Shown one piece after another: positions 50,880 to 61,000 of a stretch of DNA of 64,000 nucleotides. How positions within the stretch are numbered: position 1 is the first letter of the stretch; each line of letters starts with the position of its first letter. The DNA comes from UBA4408 sp002389785 (GTDB lineage Bacteria; Bacteroidota; Bacteroidia; UBA4408), in NCBI GenBank assembly GCA_035438985.1, contig DAORJK010000009.1, positions 62,001-126,000 on the forward strand, written 5' to 3'. The position numbers and the translations under genes were made by a program. The notes beneath the pieces are model-generated. The model was not told the DNA's origin. It saw only the letters and a program-made list of their open reading frames with translations, and did not search any database.

Positions 50880-50953
50880 GCTTTGCTGAAGTCGCACCTT
50901 TGTTTTGTTGAAAAAGTTGAATAAGTTTTTTAGCATTGGCTTTTGTTGTAGTG

Positions 50954-50961
50954 TATTTTTG
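50954..50961 (+). promoter_or_regulatory. Candidate -7 box for the PRA-PH-like gene
   Basis: TATTTTTG fits TAnnTTTG, 18 nt before the start codon. Confidence 0.45.
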
Positions 50962-50979
50962 AAATAAAAAATACTAAGC

Positions 50980-51375
50980 ATGGCCGATCTTATCGATAAC
51001 ATCAACAAAGTAAAAGTGTTTCACGAAACCTTTAATATATCTTACCACAACGAGCCTACCGCCAATCTTAGCGAACAGGAGTATATGCTTCGTTACAACC
51101 TGATGAAGGAAGAAAACGAAGAATATTTGGATGCTTGCAAACGTGGCGATTTAACTGAAATTGCTGATGCACTTGGCGACAAAATGTATATCCTATTTGG
51201 TACTATTATCAAGCATGGTTTGCACCATAAAATAGAAGAAGTGTTTGAAGAAATTCAACGCAGCAACATGAGTAAACTTGACGAAAATGGTAAGCCTATT
51301 TATCGTGAAGATGGGAAAATATTAAAAAGTCAATTGTATTTTAAACCCAATATTAAAGCGATTTTGGAGAAATAA
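50980..51375 (+). CDS. MazG/PRA-PH-like nucleotide pyrophosphohydrolase
   Basis: The 131 aa all-alpha protein resembles the phosphoribosyl-ATP pyrophosphohydrolase/MazG superfamily. The metal-binding acidic motif is in MKEENEEYLDACKRGD (about residues 42-57), with the second half EIADALGDKMYILFGT at about 60-75. This EExxE plus ExxD pattern is the NTP-PPase site. The C-terminal segment (SNMSKLDENGKPIYREDGKILKS) is typical of a phage- and Bacteroidota-borne subgroup of unknown substrate. It is a stand-alone gene with its own promoter candidate. Confidence 0.85.
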   Translation: MADLIDNINKVKVFHETFNISYHNEPTANLSEQEYMLRYNLMKEENEEYLDACKRGDLTEIADALGDKMYILFGTIIKHGLHHKIEEVFEEIQRSNMSKLDENGKPIYREDGKILKSQLYFKPNIKAILEK

Positions 51376-51674
51376 AAATGGTGCAAGCTGTGTATATTAT
51401 AGATAATGTACACTATCAAGTGAGAGCTTTTATTTTAGGATCATAACACGTCTTTTTCGCAAAAATATTTTATTAAAATTAAACAAATTTCTACCGAAAA
51501 CTAGATTGCGCTTTTTTAATTGCACCTACTTTAAGTTAAAAATTCATCATAGCTAACCTAAAGTCTGACCAAAATAAGAAATTTCGTTTGCTAGCTACTA
51601 ATAGTAGTCGCCGCAACCCTGGCTTGTCTTAGTTTCAAGTTTAACCTTACATTGTCTTCTTCATAAAAATTTTG
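51376..51674. other. Gene-free interval before the toxin-antitoxin locus
   Basis: This A+T-rich stretch, together with the promoter, makes a 326-base gap. No ORF, terminator or RNA gene was recognised. Only the promoter for the downstream operon is visible at its end. Confidence 0.5.
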
Positions 51675-51682
51675 TAGGTTTG
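51675..51682 (+). promoter_or_regulatory. Candidate promoter of the toxin-antitoxin operon
   Basis: TAGGTTTG fits TAnnTTTG and is preceded by TTG at 51652-51654 with a 20-nt spacer, close to the Bacteroidetes -33/-7 spacing. The start codon is 20 nt downstream. Confidence 0.55.
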
Positions 51683-51701
51683 ACATTCAAAAATATGTGT
51701 C

Positions 51702-51899
51702 ATGGAAGCCGTACTAATTAATGTTGAAAAGAAGTCCGATATAGCTTTTCTGATTAGTCTAGCAAAGAAACTAGGAATGTCGGCAAAAGCATTGACTAGC
51801 GCTGAAATTGAAGATTGGCGTTTTGCTCAAAAAATCGATGCTGGTATGAAAACTCCAAAAGTCAGTAAGAGTGAAGTAATGAAAGCCTTGGGTAAATGA
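51702..51899 (+). CDS. Antitoxin of a RelE/ParE-type toxin-antitoxin pair
   Basis: The 65 aa protein precedes a RelE-like toxin and has the size and composition of type II antitoxins common in Bacteroidota. Its N-terminal beta strand is MEAVLINVEKKSD, followed by a helical middle (IAFLISLAKKLGMSAKALTSAEIEDWRF). A Lys-rich end (KTPKVSKSEVMKALGK) usually binds the toxin. The stop TGA overlaps the toxin ATG (ATGA at 51896-51899), typical of coupled TA genes. The antitoxin frame is intact while the toxin frame is broken. It has no clear HTH, so DNA binding may be by a different fold. Confidence 0.75.
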   Translation: MEAVLINVEKKSDIAFLISLAKKLGMSAKALTSAEIEDWRFAQKIDAGMKTPKVSKSEVMKALGK

Positions 51900-52161
51900 A
51901 AGTTGAATTTAAAAGTCGTTTTTGAAGGATCTTAAGAAACTCAAAAATAGATCACTCCAAAATTCAATTTACAACTGCATAATTCAAGTAGAGTCATCCG
52001 AGTCTATTTCAAATATTAAAAACATTAAAAAGTTAGCGGGTTTCGAATTCCATTATCAGATAAGAGTCGGTGATTATAGAATCGGTCTCAAATTAAAAAA
52101 TGAAATTGTCCACTTTGTTGTTTTTGAACACCGCAAGGATATCTATAAAACTTTTCCTTAG
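51896..52161 (+). pseudogene. RelE/ParE-family toxin with a one-base frameshift
   Basis: From the ATG at 51896 the reading is MKVEFKSRF and then TGA (51923-51925). In the -1 frame starting at 51922 the sequence goes on as LKDLKKLKNRSLQ and ends DYRIGLKLKNEIVHFVVFEHRKDIYKTFP at 52161. Joined, this gives a standard 88 aa RelE fold (MKVEFKSRFLKDLKKLKNRS). It includes the RxG...Y/H-rich C-terminal strand (HRKDIYKTF). The shift lies in a run of five T (CGTTTTTGA). A sixth T, or a -1 slip at TTT, would restore the frame. The gene is therefore either decayed, miscalled in a homopolymer or expressed by frameshifting. Confidence 0.8.
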
Positions 52162-52230
52162 TTAGAATTTTTTTATAAACATTTCAAATTTTCTTGCAGC
52201 AAGGCGAGTACTAATAACTAATTTTTCACA

Positions 52231-53007
52231 TTAAGAAAGAGTCCAAATTTTCCACGAGGCTTCTGCTTGCAAATAAAGCATGGTTAAGCCATTTTGTGTA
52301 AGAGCACCTTGCTCCTTCCCTTTTTTTAAGAAAATTGTTTCTTCGGGATTGTAAATTAAATCCATTAATAAATGTTCGGGACCAATGTACTCATAAGGCA
52401 ATGCAGGGAAAAACTCCACCTTAGGTGACATACCAACCGGACTGCAATTTACCACTAAATGACAGGAAGCAAAATGGTGCTCTGTTAATTCCTCGTAATT
52501 AAAAACAGTAGCTGGTTGTGATAAATTGGTTGTGTCCTTATTTCTACTTACAAAAAAATAATCGATGCCCAATTGATTTAATACATAGGCAACAGCCTTA
52601 GCTGCACCTCCGGTTCCAAGAATTAATGCGCGTTGATGATTATTTTTTAAAAAGGGTTTCAAAGCATTTGAAAAACCAAACACATCGGTATTGTACCCTT
52701 TTAAAATGGGTTCAGCTCCGTTTGAATTTCTTTTAATCAATATCGTATTTACGGCACCAACAAGCTTTGCCGTTTCTTCTAACTCATGCAGGTAAGGAAT
52801 CACTGTTTCCTTGTAAGGAATGGTTACGTTTAATCCAATTAGTTGCGGCTCATTGCTTAGTAACTGTGGAAATTCGGAAATTGATGGTATAGGAAAAACT
52901 TTGTGAACTGCATTAGGAATTGCTTCGCGTTTAAATTTATCGGAAAAATAACTATTGGAAAAAGAATGAGAAATAGGATAGCCAATTATTCCATAAACCT
53001 TTTGCAT
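52231..53007 (-). CDS. aroE: Shikimate dehydrogenase
   Basis: AroE reduces 3-dehydroshikimate to shikimate with NADPH in aromatic amino acid synthesis. The 258 aa protein has the substrate-binding GYPISHSFSN (9-18) and catalytic Lys66 in NVTIPYKETV. Asp108 is in KGYNTDVFGFSNAL, and the NADP loop ILGTGGAAKAVAYVL follows. The C-terminal helix ends near LYLQAEASWKIWTL. It starts 20 nt after dedA, the last gene in the pruA-rhodanese-dedA-aroE run on the minus strand. Confidence 0.95.
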   Translation of the reverse strand: MQKVYGIIGYPISHSFSNSYFSDKFKREAIPNAVHKVFPIPSISEFPQLLSNEPQLIGLNVTIPYKETVIPYLHELEETAKLVGAVNTILIKRNSNGAEPILKGYNTDVFGFSNALKPFLKNNHQRALILGTGGAAKAVAYVLNQLGIDYFFVSRNKDTTNLSQPATVFNYEELTEHHFASCHLVVNCSPVGMSPKVEFFPALPYEYIGPEHLLMDLIYNPEETIFLKKGKEQGALTQNGLTMLYLQAEASWKIWTLS

Positions 53008-53027
53008 AGTGCCTTTGCCGTTGAATA

Positions 53028-53669
53028 CTAAAAAGCTTTATCCTTAAAAAACTTTGCTTTCAATACTTCAATCAAGATAGGCAAAATTGAAATAAAAATA
53101 ATTCCTAAGGCTACCAATTCAATATTTTTACGAATCCAAGGAATTTCGCCAAGGAAGTATCCTGCAAATAGCAAACTCAATATCCAAATTGCACCACCCA
53201 GTAAATCAAAACTTAAGAATTTTTTATATTTCATTTCAGCAACACCTGCAACAAACGGCGCAAACGTGCGAACGATCGGAACAAAGCGTGCCAGTATAAT
53301 GGTTTTAGGTCCGTACTTTTCGTAAAACGAATGTGTTTTATCAAGGTATTCTTGCTTGACAATTGCTTTACCGCGGAACTTTATTTGCAGGGCTCTTAAT
53401 CCAATTTTACGTCCCACCCAATAATTGGTATTATCACCAACAACTGCTGCCACAAATAATAAAAACACCAACAAGGATATATTCAAATATCCCAAGCGGG
53501 CAAACAAACCGGCTGTGAACAAGAGTGAATCGCCCGGTAAAAAAGGCATAATCACCATACCAGTTTCAATAAAAATTACCAAAAACAAAATCAAATAAAC
53601 CAGTGTTCCATAATTGGCAAATAGCCATTCAAAATCGAGGTGTAAAATGTGTTTGAAGAGTTCGATCAT
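53028..53669 (-). CDS. DedA-family membrane protein
   Basis: The 213 aa integral membrane protein has the DedA/VTT motifs. PFLPGDSLLFTAGLFA is near residue 43, followed by VGDNTNYWVGRKIG and ARFVPIVRTFAPFVAGVAEM. Three or more helices follow the re-entrant segments. DedA proteins are lipid scramblases/transporters for phospholipid or undecaprenyl carriers and affect envelope balance. The acidic Asp47 (GDS) and Arg in ARF are kept. It lies 55 nt after the rhodanese gene, likely in the same transcript. Confidence 0.93.
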   Translation of the reverse strand: MIELFKHILHLDFEWLFANYGTLVYLILFLVIFIETGMVIMPFLPGDSLLFTAGLFARLGYLNISLLVFLLFVAAVVGDNTNYWVGRKIGLRALQIKFRGKAIVKQEYLDKTHSFYEKYGPKTIILARFVPIVRTFAPFVAGVAEMKYKKFLSFDLLGGAIWILSLLFAGYFLGEIPWIRKNIELVALGIIFISILPILIEVLKAKFFKDKAF

Positions 53670-53724
53670 ACCTATAAAAAAATCAGTTCCTTTAGTTAAT
53701 GTTTAAATCGTGCTATTCTTTTTA

Positions 53725-54042
53725 TTAGTACTTACTCAAGGTAGTGTCAATTTCGGTTGCCCATGCTAGAATTCCGCCTTTTAAATTGTATAAATTTGTA
53801 TAACCTAATTGACTTTCGAGTGCATTAATAATCGCTGCCGATCGGGCTCCACTGCGGCAATGAACAACTACCATTTTGCTTTTCGAAATTTTATCGACGT
53901 TGTCCATTACCTCCCCCATTGGAATTAATTCTCCACCAATGTTTGCAATATCTGCTTCGTGTGGTTCGCGCACATCAATGAGTTGAAAATCTTTGTTTTC
54001 ATCTTTCATCGACTTTAATTCAGTTACCGAAATTTCTTTCAT
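53725..54042 (-). CDS. Rhodanese-like domain protein
   Basis: This single-domain protein of 105 aa has LIDVREPHEADIANI (21-35) and the active-site loop Cys62 in VVHCRSGARSAAII. The catalytic Cys is therefore present, and the six-residue active loop CRSGAR matches sulphurtransferases rather than phosphatase-type rhodaneses. Such proteins transfer sulphane sulphur (thiosulphate or persulphide). No signal peptide is seen, so it is cytosolic. It lies 27 nt after pruA. Confidence 0.93.
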   Translation of the reverse strand: MKEISVTELKSMKDENKDFQLIDVREPHEADIANIGGELIPMGEVMDNVDKISKSKMVVVHCRSGARSAAIINALESQLGYTNLYNLKGGILAWATEIDTTLSKY

Positions 54043-54069
54043 ACTTGTATAAATTTAAAATTCAACAAA

Positions 54070-55698
54070 CTACTCATTCAAAAATGGATAACGATAATCT
54101 GTAGGAGGAACAAAGGTTTCTTTAATGGTACGTGGAGAAACCCATCTAAGTAAATTAACCATGCTTCCTGCCTTATCATTGGTTCCTGAACCTCTTGCAC
54201 CGCCAAATGGCTGTTGTCCAACAACGGCTCCGGTTGGTTTATCGTTGATGTAAAAATTACCGGCTGAATTTTGCAATTTTTTCGAAGCAAATTCTATGGC
54301 ATAACGATCTTGCGAAATGATAGCACCGGTTAATGCATAATTGGAAGTAGCATCAATTAAGCTAAGTGTTTCCTCAAACTTATTTTCATCATATACATAA
54401 ACCGTAAGCACCGGTCCGAATAACTCTTCGCACATGGTTGTGTACATAGGGTCTTTGGTATGAATGATAGTAGGTTCAATAAAATAACCTTTGCTCTTAT
54501 CGTAATTACCACCGGCTATAATTTCAACGTTTTTATCTTTCTTCGCTTGATCTATATAAGCAGCTAGTTTATCAAAAGATTTTTCATCGATCACTGCATT
54601 AATAAAATTGCTAAAATCTTCGGTTGGACCCATTTTAAAACTTTTCAAATCTGCCAATACCAGTTTTTTCACTTCTTCCCAAAGATTGGAAGGAATGTAA
54701 GCACGACTGGCTGCTGAACATTTTTGACCTTGGTATTCAAATGCTCCGCGCGAAATTGCTGTTGCAACTACGGATGCCTTTGCTGACTTGTGAGCTACAA
54801 TAAAATCCTTCCCTCCTGTTTCGCCCACAATGCGTGGATAGGATTTATAAAGGTGAATATTGTTTCCAATCGTTTTCCAAATATTTTGAAAAATTTCGGT
54901 TGAGCCTGTAAAATGTATTCCTGCAAAATCGCGGTGTGAAAAAATTACATCGCCGGCTTCAGGACCCGAAACATAAATCAAATTTATTACCCCATCCGGC
55001 AATCCGGCTTCCCTAAATAGTTCCATGATAACATTGGCGGCATAGATTTGAGTATTGGAAGGTTTCCAAACCACTGTATTACCCATCATGGCAGCCGAAG
55101 AAGGTAAGTTTCCGGCAATGGCGGTAAAATTAAACGGAGTTAATGCAAACACAAAACCTTCGAGTGGTCGTTGTTCAACACGGTTCCAAATACCCGGTGA
55201 AGAAATGGGTTGTTGGTTGTAAATTTCGCTCATGTATTGCACATTGAAACGCAGAAAATCGATTAACTCACAAGCAGCATCGATTTCGGCCTGAAAAGCA
55301 TTTTTTGACTGGCCCAACATGGTAGCTGCATTCATTTTAGCACGGTAAGGACCGGCCAGCAATTCGGCAGCTTTCATAAAGATGGATGCACGGTGTTCCC
55401 AACTGGTGGCACTCCATTGTGCTTTTGCAGCAAGTGCTGCATCGATAGCTTGTGTAACGTGAGTTTTATCACCCTTATGGTATTTTCCTAACAAATGCTG
55501 ATGATCGTGCGGAGGACGAAGATCGGCGGTATTGTTGGTACGAATTTCTTTGCCTCCAATGTACATGGGAACATCCACTTGTTGTGCACGCAAGTGTGCT
55601 AACATGGCTTGTAATTCTTTACGCTCAGCACTTCCGGGAGCATAACTTTTAACCGGTTCGTTTATTCCTTGAGGAACTTTAAAAAATCCTGTAGACAT
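54070..55698 (-). CDS. pruA: L-glutamate gamma-semialdehyde dehydrogenase (proline catabolism)
   Basis: This 542 aa aldehyde dehydrogenase oxidises L-glutamate gamma-semialdehyde (from pyrroline-5-carboxylate) to glutamate with NAD+. The sequence has NFTAIAGNLPSSAAM near residue 185, GETGGKDF (catalytic Glu region) and the nucleophile Cys in YQGQKCSAASRAYIP. The C-terminal FGGARGSGTNDKAG block is typical of the type 1 P5CDH family. The proline dehydrogenase that feeds it is not in the window. A TACTTTTG -7 box lies at 55724-55731, so the pruA-rhodanese-dedA-aroE unit probably starts here. Confidence 0.96.
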   Translation of the reverse strand: MSTGFFKVPQGINEPVKSYAPGSAERKELQAMLAHLRAQQVDVPMYIGGKEIRTNNTADLRPPHDHQHLLGKYHKGDKTHVTQAIDAALAAKAQWSATSWEHRASIFMKAAELLAGPYRAKMNAATMLGQSKNAFQAEIDAACELIDFLRFNVQYMSEIYNQQPISSPGIWNRVEQRPLEGFVFALTPFNFTAIAGNLPSSAAMMGNTVVWKPSNTQIYAANVIMELFREAGLPDGVINLIYVSGPEAGDVIFSHRDFAGIHFTGSTEIFQNIWKTIGNNIHLYKSYPRIVGETGGKDFIVAHKSAKASVVATAISRGAFEYQGQKCSAASRAYIPSNLWEEVKKLVLADLKSFKMGPTEDFSNFINAVIDEKSFDKLAAYIDQAKKDKNVEIIAGGNYDKSKGYFIEPTIIHTKDPMYTTMCEELFGPVLTVYVYDENKFEETLSLIDATSNYALTGAIISQDRYAIEFASKKLQNSAGNFYINDKPTGAVVGQQPFGGARGSGTNDKAGSMVNLLRWVSPRTIKETFVPPTDYRYPFLNE

Positions 55699-55723
55699 AA
55701 AATTGTATTAAATTTTCGAGGTG

Positions 55724-55731
55724 CAAAAGTA
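55724..55731 (-). promoter_or_regulatory. Candidate -7 box for the pruA operon
   Basis: TACTTTTG on the minus strand, 25 nt upstream of the pruA start. Confidence 0.5.
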
Positions 55732-55983
55732 GGAATTTTGAATTAGGAAACAGGATTAATCGTATAGAATTAACAAGCTCAATTTTGATTCGCGATTTCT
55801 CAAATAAAAATAGCATACTTAGCTATAAAAAGCCCCTATACAAAGCACTTTTTTTTACTGTTATTTCATGGAATAAAGTTAGTTTTACAGGTACGAAAAT
55901 CAATGAAAATAGAGTATCTCTTTTTCAACGAATTTCTCGAAACTCATAATTTTTTAATTCATTAAATTTAAAACTGATTGCCT

Positions 55984-56907
55984 ATGAAAAAACTCTACAC
56001 ACTTTTATGTTTATTTTTTTGTTGTGTTTTGGGCGTTACAGCTCAATTTCAGTATAATCAATTTTTTGATGGAGCAGATACCTCCTATCAAAATTCGATT
56101 ATCGTAAAAATTGATACAACCAACCCTGCGAACATTTGGCAAATAGGGAAACCGCAAAAAATATTTTTTTCGTCTGCGTCAACCTTACCAAATGCAATTG
56201 TTACCGACACTTTGCACAATTACCCACCCAACAATCATTCAAGTTTTGAAATTAGATCGTTGAATCAGCTAATGTGGGGAATTTTAGCAGTAACCTGGAT
56301 GCAAAAGTTGGATATGGACACTATTACCGATGGTGCTACAATTGAGTTTTCGACCGATGGTGGAAGCACTTGGCAAAACAGCTTCAATAATCCATTAGTG
56401 TATAATTTTTACGGCTATTCACCCGGTAATGTTGATACACTTAGCAATGGACAAGTTGGATTTACCGGAAGTGATACCACTTGGCGAAATATTTGGCTAT
56501 GTTTCGATATGTCGTGGATGAGCACCTTTCCGGATACAGTTCGGTTTCGATTCACCTTTACTTCTGATTCAATTAATAACGGTAAGGAAGGTTGGATGAT
56601 TGATAATATGATGAACAATTTAACCATCATTCATACAGCTAAAAGTGTGAAACAAACCAGTTACCTTAACGTTTATCCCAATCCTTCCGGGAACATTGTA
56701 CACATTGAAGCAGCAAAGCTTGAAGACTTTCATATAATTGAACACATGGAACTAATAAATGCTCATGGAACCATCGTTGAAAGTTGGCGAAACTTGCCCA
56801 CAAAATACTGGTTTGACACAAAAAAATACAGCGATGGCAATTACACACTTCATATTAAAACAAATGTAAATGAAGCCAGTATTCCATTGATTATTTGCAA
56901 GGATTGA
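55984..56907 (+). CDS. Exported protein with T9SS type A sorting domain
   Basis: The 307 aa protein has a signal peptide (1-20, ending VTAQ) and an N-terminal beta-rich region of about 200 residues (FQYNQFFDGADTSYQN ... IEFSTDGGSTWQNSF ... GWMIDNMMNNLTI). This resembles the jelly-roll-like domains of surface proteins. The end is a type A sorting domain (LNVYPNPSGNIVHI ... IPLIICKD). The frame can be opened at a TTG at 55978, but the ATG at 55984 directly precedes the signal peptide. The cytochrome c peroxidase starts one base after its stop, so the two are co-transcribed. Confidence 0.88.
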   Translation: MKKLYTLLCLFFCCVLGVTAQFQYNQFFDGADTSYQNSIIVKIDTTNPANIWQIGKPQKIFFSSASTLPNAIVTDTLHNYPPNNHSSFEIRSLNQLMWGILAVTWMQKLDMDTITDGATIEFSTDGGSTWQNSFNNPLVYNFYGYSPGNVDTLSNGQVGFTGSDTTWRNIWLCFDMSWMSTFPDTVRFRFTFTSDSINNGKEGWMIDNMMNNLTIIHTAKSVKQTSYLNVYPNPSGNIVHIEAAKLEDFHIIEHMELINAHGTIVESWRNLPTKYWFDTKKYSDGNYTLHIKTNVNEASIPLIICKD

Positions 56908-56908
56908 T

Positions 56909-57961
56909 ATGCGAAAGCTGGTGTTGGTATTAATTGTTGTACTATTCGCTGCCTTTGGCAAAATAATTAAAACGAATCCTTATCCCTTTAGCAACTTACT
57001 TTATTTTCCGGAGATGCCCCAATCTTCGGAAAATAAAGTAACTGTTGAAGGAGCCCTGTTAGGCAGGTATTTATTTTACGATCCTGTATTAAGCGCTGAT
57101 AGTACAATTTCTTGCTCGAGTTGCCATCAGCAACAGTATGCATTTAGCGATTCGGCGCGTGTATTTAGCCGAGGAATGAATGGGGCAAGTATGAAGCGAA
57201 ATACCTTAGCATTGTTTAACCTGGCATGGTACACACGATTATTTTGGGACGGTAGAGCTTCCGGCATTGAAGCACAAGTATTCCACCCTTTGAGGGCAGC
57301 GGATGAAATGAAAATAAATTGGAAAAAATCGATTAGCGCTTTACAAAAAAGTAAGATTTATCCTCCTTTATTTTTAGCGGCATTTGGATCAACAAAAATA
57401 GATAGTACTAAAATAGGAAAAGCATTGGCTCAATTTTTACGTACCCTTATTTCTAACCAATCAAAATACGATAGAGTGATTGCCGGAAAAGATCGCTTTA
57501 CTAAAGATGAATTGGATGGTTTTATATTGGTGAACGAACAATCGAAAGGGGCTTGTTTACTATGTCATCCTACCGATGCAAATGCCTTGGGAACAAACCT
57601 TGGCTTTAGTAACAATGGCTTGGATGCAATTTCAAATCCCGAAAAATATAGTGATGCCGGTGCAGGAGCAATAAGTGGTAAGTTGGGTGACTATGGAAAA
57701 TTTAAAATCCCTTCGCTTCGAAACGTTGCGTTTACTGCTCCCTACATGCACGATGGCAGATTTAGCACCTTGGAGCAAGTCGTTGAGTTTTATTCAAGCG
57801 GAATAAAAACCGGTGCCAACCTTGATTCTAAAATGATCTTTGCGCATCAAGGAGGATCAAAATTAACTTTGGAAGAGCAACAAAAAGTAATTGCATTTAT
57901 ACATACACTAAGTGATTCGGTTTTTATACAGAATACTGAATTTTCTAATCCTTTTCATTAA
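56909..57961 (+). CDS. Di-haem cytochrome c peroxidase (MauG/CcpA family)
   Basis: The 350 aa periplasmic enzyme probably reduces H2O2 using c-type cytochrome electrons. Residues 1-18 are an export signal. The two haem c sites are CSSCH (69-73) and CLLCH (216-220), as in bacterial CCP. Between them are GRYLFYDPVLSAD, RNTLALFNLAWY, FWDGRASGIEAQ (heme-adjacent Trp/Asp) and the C-terminal FKIPSLRNVAFTAPYMHDGRFSTLEQVVEFY. All core motifs look intact, so it is likely functional. Coupling to a T9SS cargo gene is unusual. The position suggests surface or outer-periplasmic action (inference). Confidence 0.94.
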   Translation: MRKLVLVLIVVLFAAFGKIIKTNPYPFSNLLYFPEMPQSSENKVTVEGALLGRYLFYDPVLSADSTISCSSCHQQQYAFSDSARVFSRGMNGASMKRNTLALFNLAWYTRLFWDGRASGIEAQVFHPLRAADEMKINWKKSISALQKSKIYPPLFLAAFGSTKIDSTKIGKALAQFLRTLISNQSKYDRVIAGKDRFTKDELDGFILVNEQSKGACLLCHPTDANALGTNLGFSNNGLDAISNPEKYSDAGAGAISGKLGDYGKFKIPSLRNVAFTAPYMHDGRFSTLEQVVEFYSSGIKTGANLDSKMIFAHQGGSKLTLEEQQKVIAFIHTLSDSVFIQNTEFSNPFH

Positions 57962-58038
57962 AGATTTAGCTTAGATTGAAACAATTAATGCTTAAGTTGG
58001 TATAAGTTTAAATCTGATTGCATAACAGTATCATTTCG

Positions 58039-58046
58039 TACTTTTG
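58039..58046 (+). promoter_or_regulatory. Candidate promoter of the CotH gene
   Basis: TACTTTTG has a TTG at 58018-58020 with an 18-nt spacer. Both lie inside the open frame that could begin at 58018, which argues that the ATG at 58066 is the true start. Confidence 0.55.
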
Positions 58047-58065
58047 CAAAACCAAAACTACACCT

Positions 58066-61000
58066 ATGATTTCTAAAAAATTACTCATCCTATTTTTTTC
58101 TATTCAAGTATTCTGCAGCAATGCCCAAAATTTACCTCGTCAATTTCAATTTAGTGGCGACGGCAGAATGCTCACAATTGGCGAAAAGCCCAACAATACT
58201 TTTTACAATCAAAACAATGTTCCGATACTCTATTTAAATTTTAGCGACACTGTAAACTTCTGGCAAGACCTAATTACTTACCATGATTCGCTTTGGGATT
58301 ATCCGGCCAGTCTGGTATACAATGGAGTTACTTACGATAGTGTTGGTGTGCGATTTAAAGGAAATTCATCGTACGACAACATCGGTACTTCCTTAAAAAA
58401 GTCGTTTAATATTTCCTTGGACGCTTTTAAAAACAATCAAAACATAAATGGATTCAGTACCTTAAATTTAAATAATTGCTACGATGACCCTACGTTTATG
58501 CGGGAAGTATTTTATGAAAATCAAATCAGAAAGCACGTGCCTGCAGCACAAACCAATTTTGCCCATTTGTATATTAACGGTGCCGATTGGGGCTTGTATG
58601 CCAACGTTCAACAACTTAACAAAGATTTTCAAAAAGATTGGTTCTTAAGTAATGAAGGTGCAAATTTTAGAGCATCTCGTCCACCCGGAAGCACAGGAAG
58701 TGGAAGTACTATTAAAGCCTCCTTTTTAAATTTAGGAAACGATACATCCGAATATCAAAAATACTATACCTTAAAATCGAGTGAGTCGGCAGACCCATGG
58801 ACCAAGCTAAAAAACTTTTGCATTGCACTCGATACTACTGATCCTTCGCGTATGTCGAGTGTGATAAGCAATTATTTAGACATTGATCGTGCCTTGTGGT
58901 TTTTAGCAAGTGAAATAGCATTTAACGATTTCGACAGCTACATCGAAAAAGGTAAAAATGACTTTTACGTGTATTATGAAAAAGAAACAGGTCGCTTTGC
59001 TCCTATTGAGTTTGATGGCAATGATGTAATGGATACACACTATGTTAATTCGGTGAGTGCCTTGCGTCATCAAACAGATACACTATATCCATTAATGAGT
59101 AAAATTATTAATGTACCTGAAATTCGTCAACGCTACTTAGCACATATGCGCACCTTGGTCGCTGATGAGCAAGACACGCTTAGTGCCTTCCCATTAATTG
59201 ACTCCTACTATGCATTAATCGACAGCATTGTGCAGGCTGATTCATTAAAACTATACAGTTATGCTGCTTTTCAGGATGGGCCTTCCATATTAAAATACTA
59301 TTTGCGATTGCGTCGTTTAAAAATGCTAAACAATTCGGAAGTGAATGACATAGCACCTGTTATTTCAGACGTTACGTTAAGCAGCGACAGCGTGTATTGG
59401 AAACAACCGGAAGCAGGACATAGCGCAGAGATTAAAGCAAAAGTTACTTCGGTAAATGGTATAAGCAAAGTAACCTTGCATGCGGCAGCCGGCTTTGTAG
59501 GAAACTTTACTAAAATTCCTATGTTCGATGATGGCTTACATTCAGATAGCTTGGCCGGAGATGGCATTTTTGGTGCCAGTATCCCTGCCCAAAACGGAGG
59601 AACCTGGATGCGCTACTATGTAGAAGCTGCCGGTAACAATACAGCCAAATCGGTAAGTTTTGAACCACCCGGAGCCGAGCACAGTATATTCATTTACTTA
59701 GTAAAACCAAGCATTGCAGCTGATACTACCTCAATTGTAATTAACGAATTAATGGCGCGTAATAATACAACTGCAACAGATAGTGCGGGTCAGTATGAAG
59801 ACTGGTTAGAACTTTACAATACTACCAACCAAGCTATTGATATAAGCGGATACTACCTAACTGATAATGAAAATAATTTGGCAAAATGGCAATTTCCACA
59901 AGGCACTATTATCAATGCGAACGACTATTTAATTGTGTGGGCCGACGAAGATCAATCGCAAGGAAAATTGCATACCAATTTTAAATTTTCGGCAACGGGC
60001 GAACAAGTAATTTTACTCAATTCTGCCGGAGAATTAATCAGCAAGGTGGCATTTGGACCGCAAAATATAGATGTGAGCTTTGCACGAATTCCTAATGGAA
60101 CAGGTGCATTTACAGCTCAATTTCCAACTTTTGGAATTAACAACAATCCGAAGCCGCTTGTTAATTTTTCAGCTTCAGCAACACAGGCTTGTTCATCAAT
60201 ATTGGTAAACTTTACAAATAATAGCACAAATGCCAGCGATTATAGTTGGAATTTTGGTGATGGTTCACCATTGTCGACCGATATTTCACCAAGCCATCTT
60301 TATACTACTCCGGGAAACTATACTGTAATTCTTCAAGCTAATGGCGGGGGTTGGACAAGTATTGATTCGTTGGTAAATTACGTTCAAGTGTTTGCCGCCC
60401 CTACAATAAGTTTTGCCTCCGATACGCTATATTCGAGCACTGCTACATTTATGCTGGATGCCGGAAACGGTTTTACTTCTTATGCTTGGAATACCGGCGA
60501 ACAAACCCAAACTATACAAGTTGATTCGAGTGCCAGCTATTGTGTAATTGTAAGCAATAGCAACAATTGTAAGGATACTGCTTGTGTTTATGTGTCTATT
60601 CCCTTACCACTTGCGGTTGCAGGATTTAATTCAGACATACAACAAGGTTGCACAGGATTAACCGTAAATTTTACTAATCAATCGAGCAATGCTAACAGCT
60701 ATACTTGGGATTTTGGTGATGGTAGCAGCCTTTCAAATTTAATTAATCCTTCCCATCAGTACGATACAGCCGGAGTATATTCAGTTAGTTTAATTGCATA
60801 CTCTTCCACTTCAAGCGACACATTTAGTTTGGTGAATTACATTAACGTGCATCCATTGCCTGAGTTTAGTTTTGCGAGCGATACTATACATGGACCTTCA
60901 GCCACTTATTTATTGGATGCTGGAAATTTATTTAGCAGTTATTTATGGAATACGGGAGATACAGTTTCGGCAATTACTGTTGACAATGATTCGTTGTACT

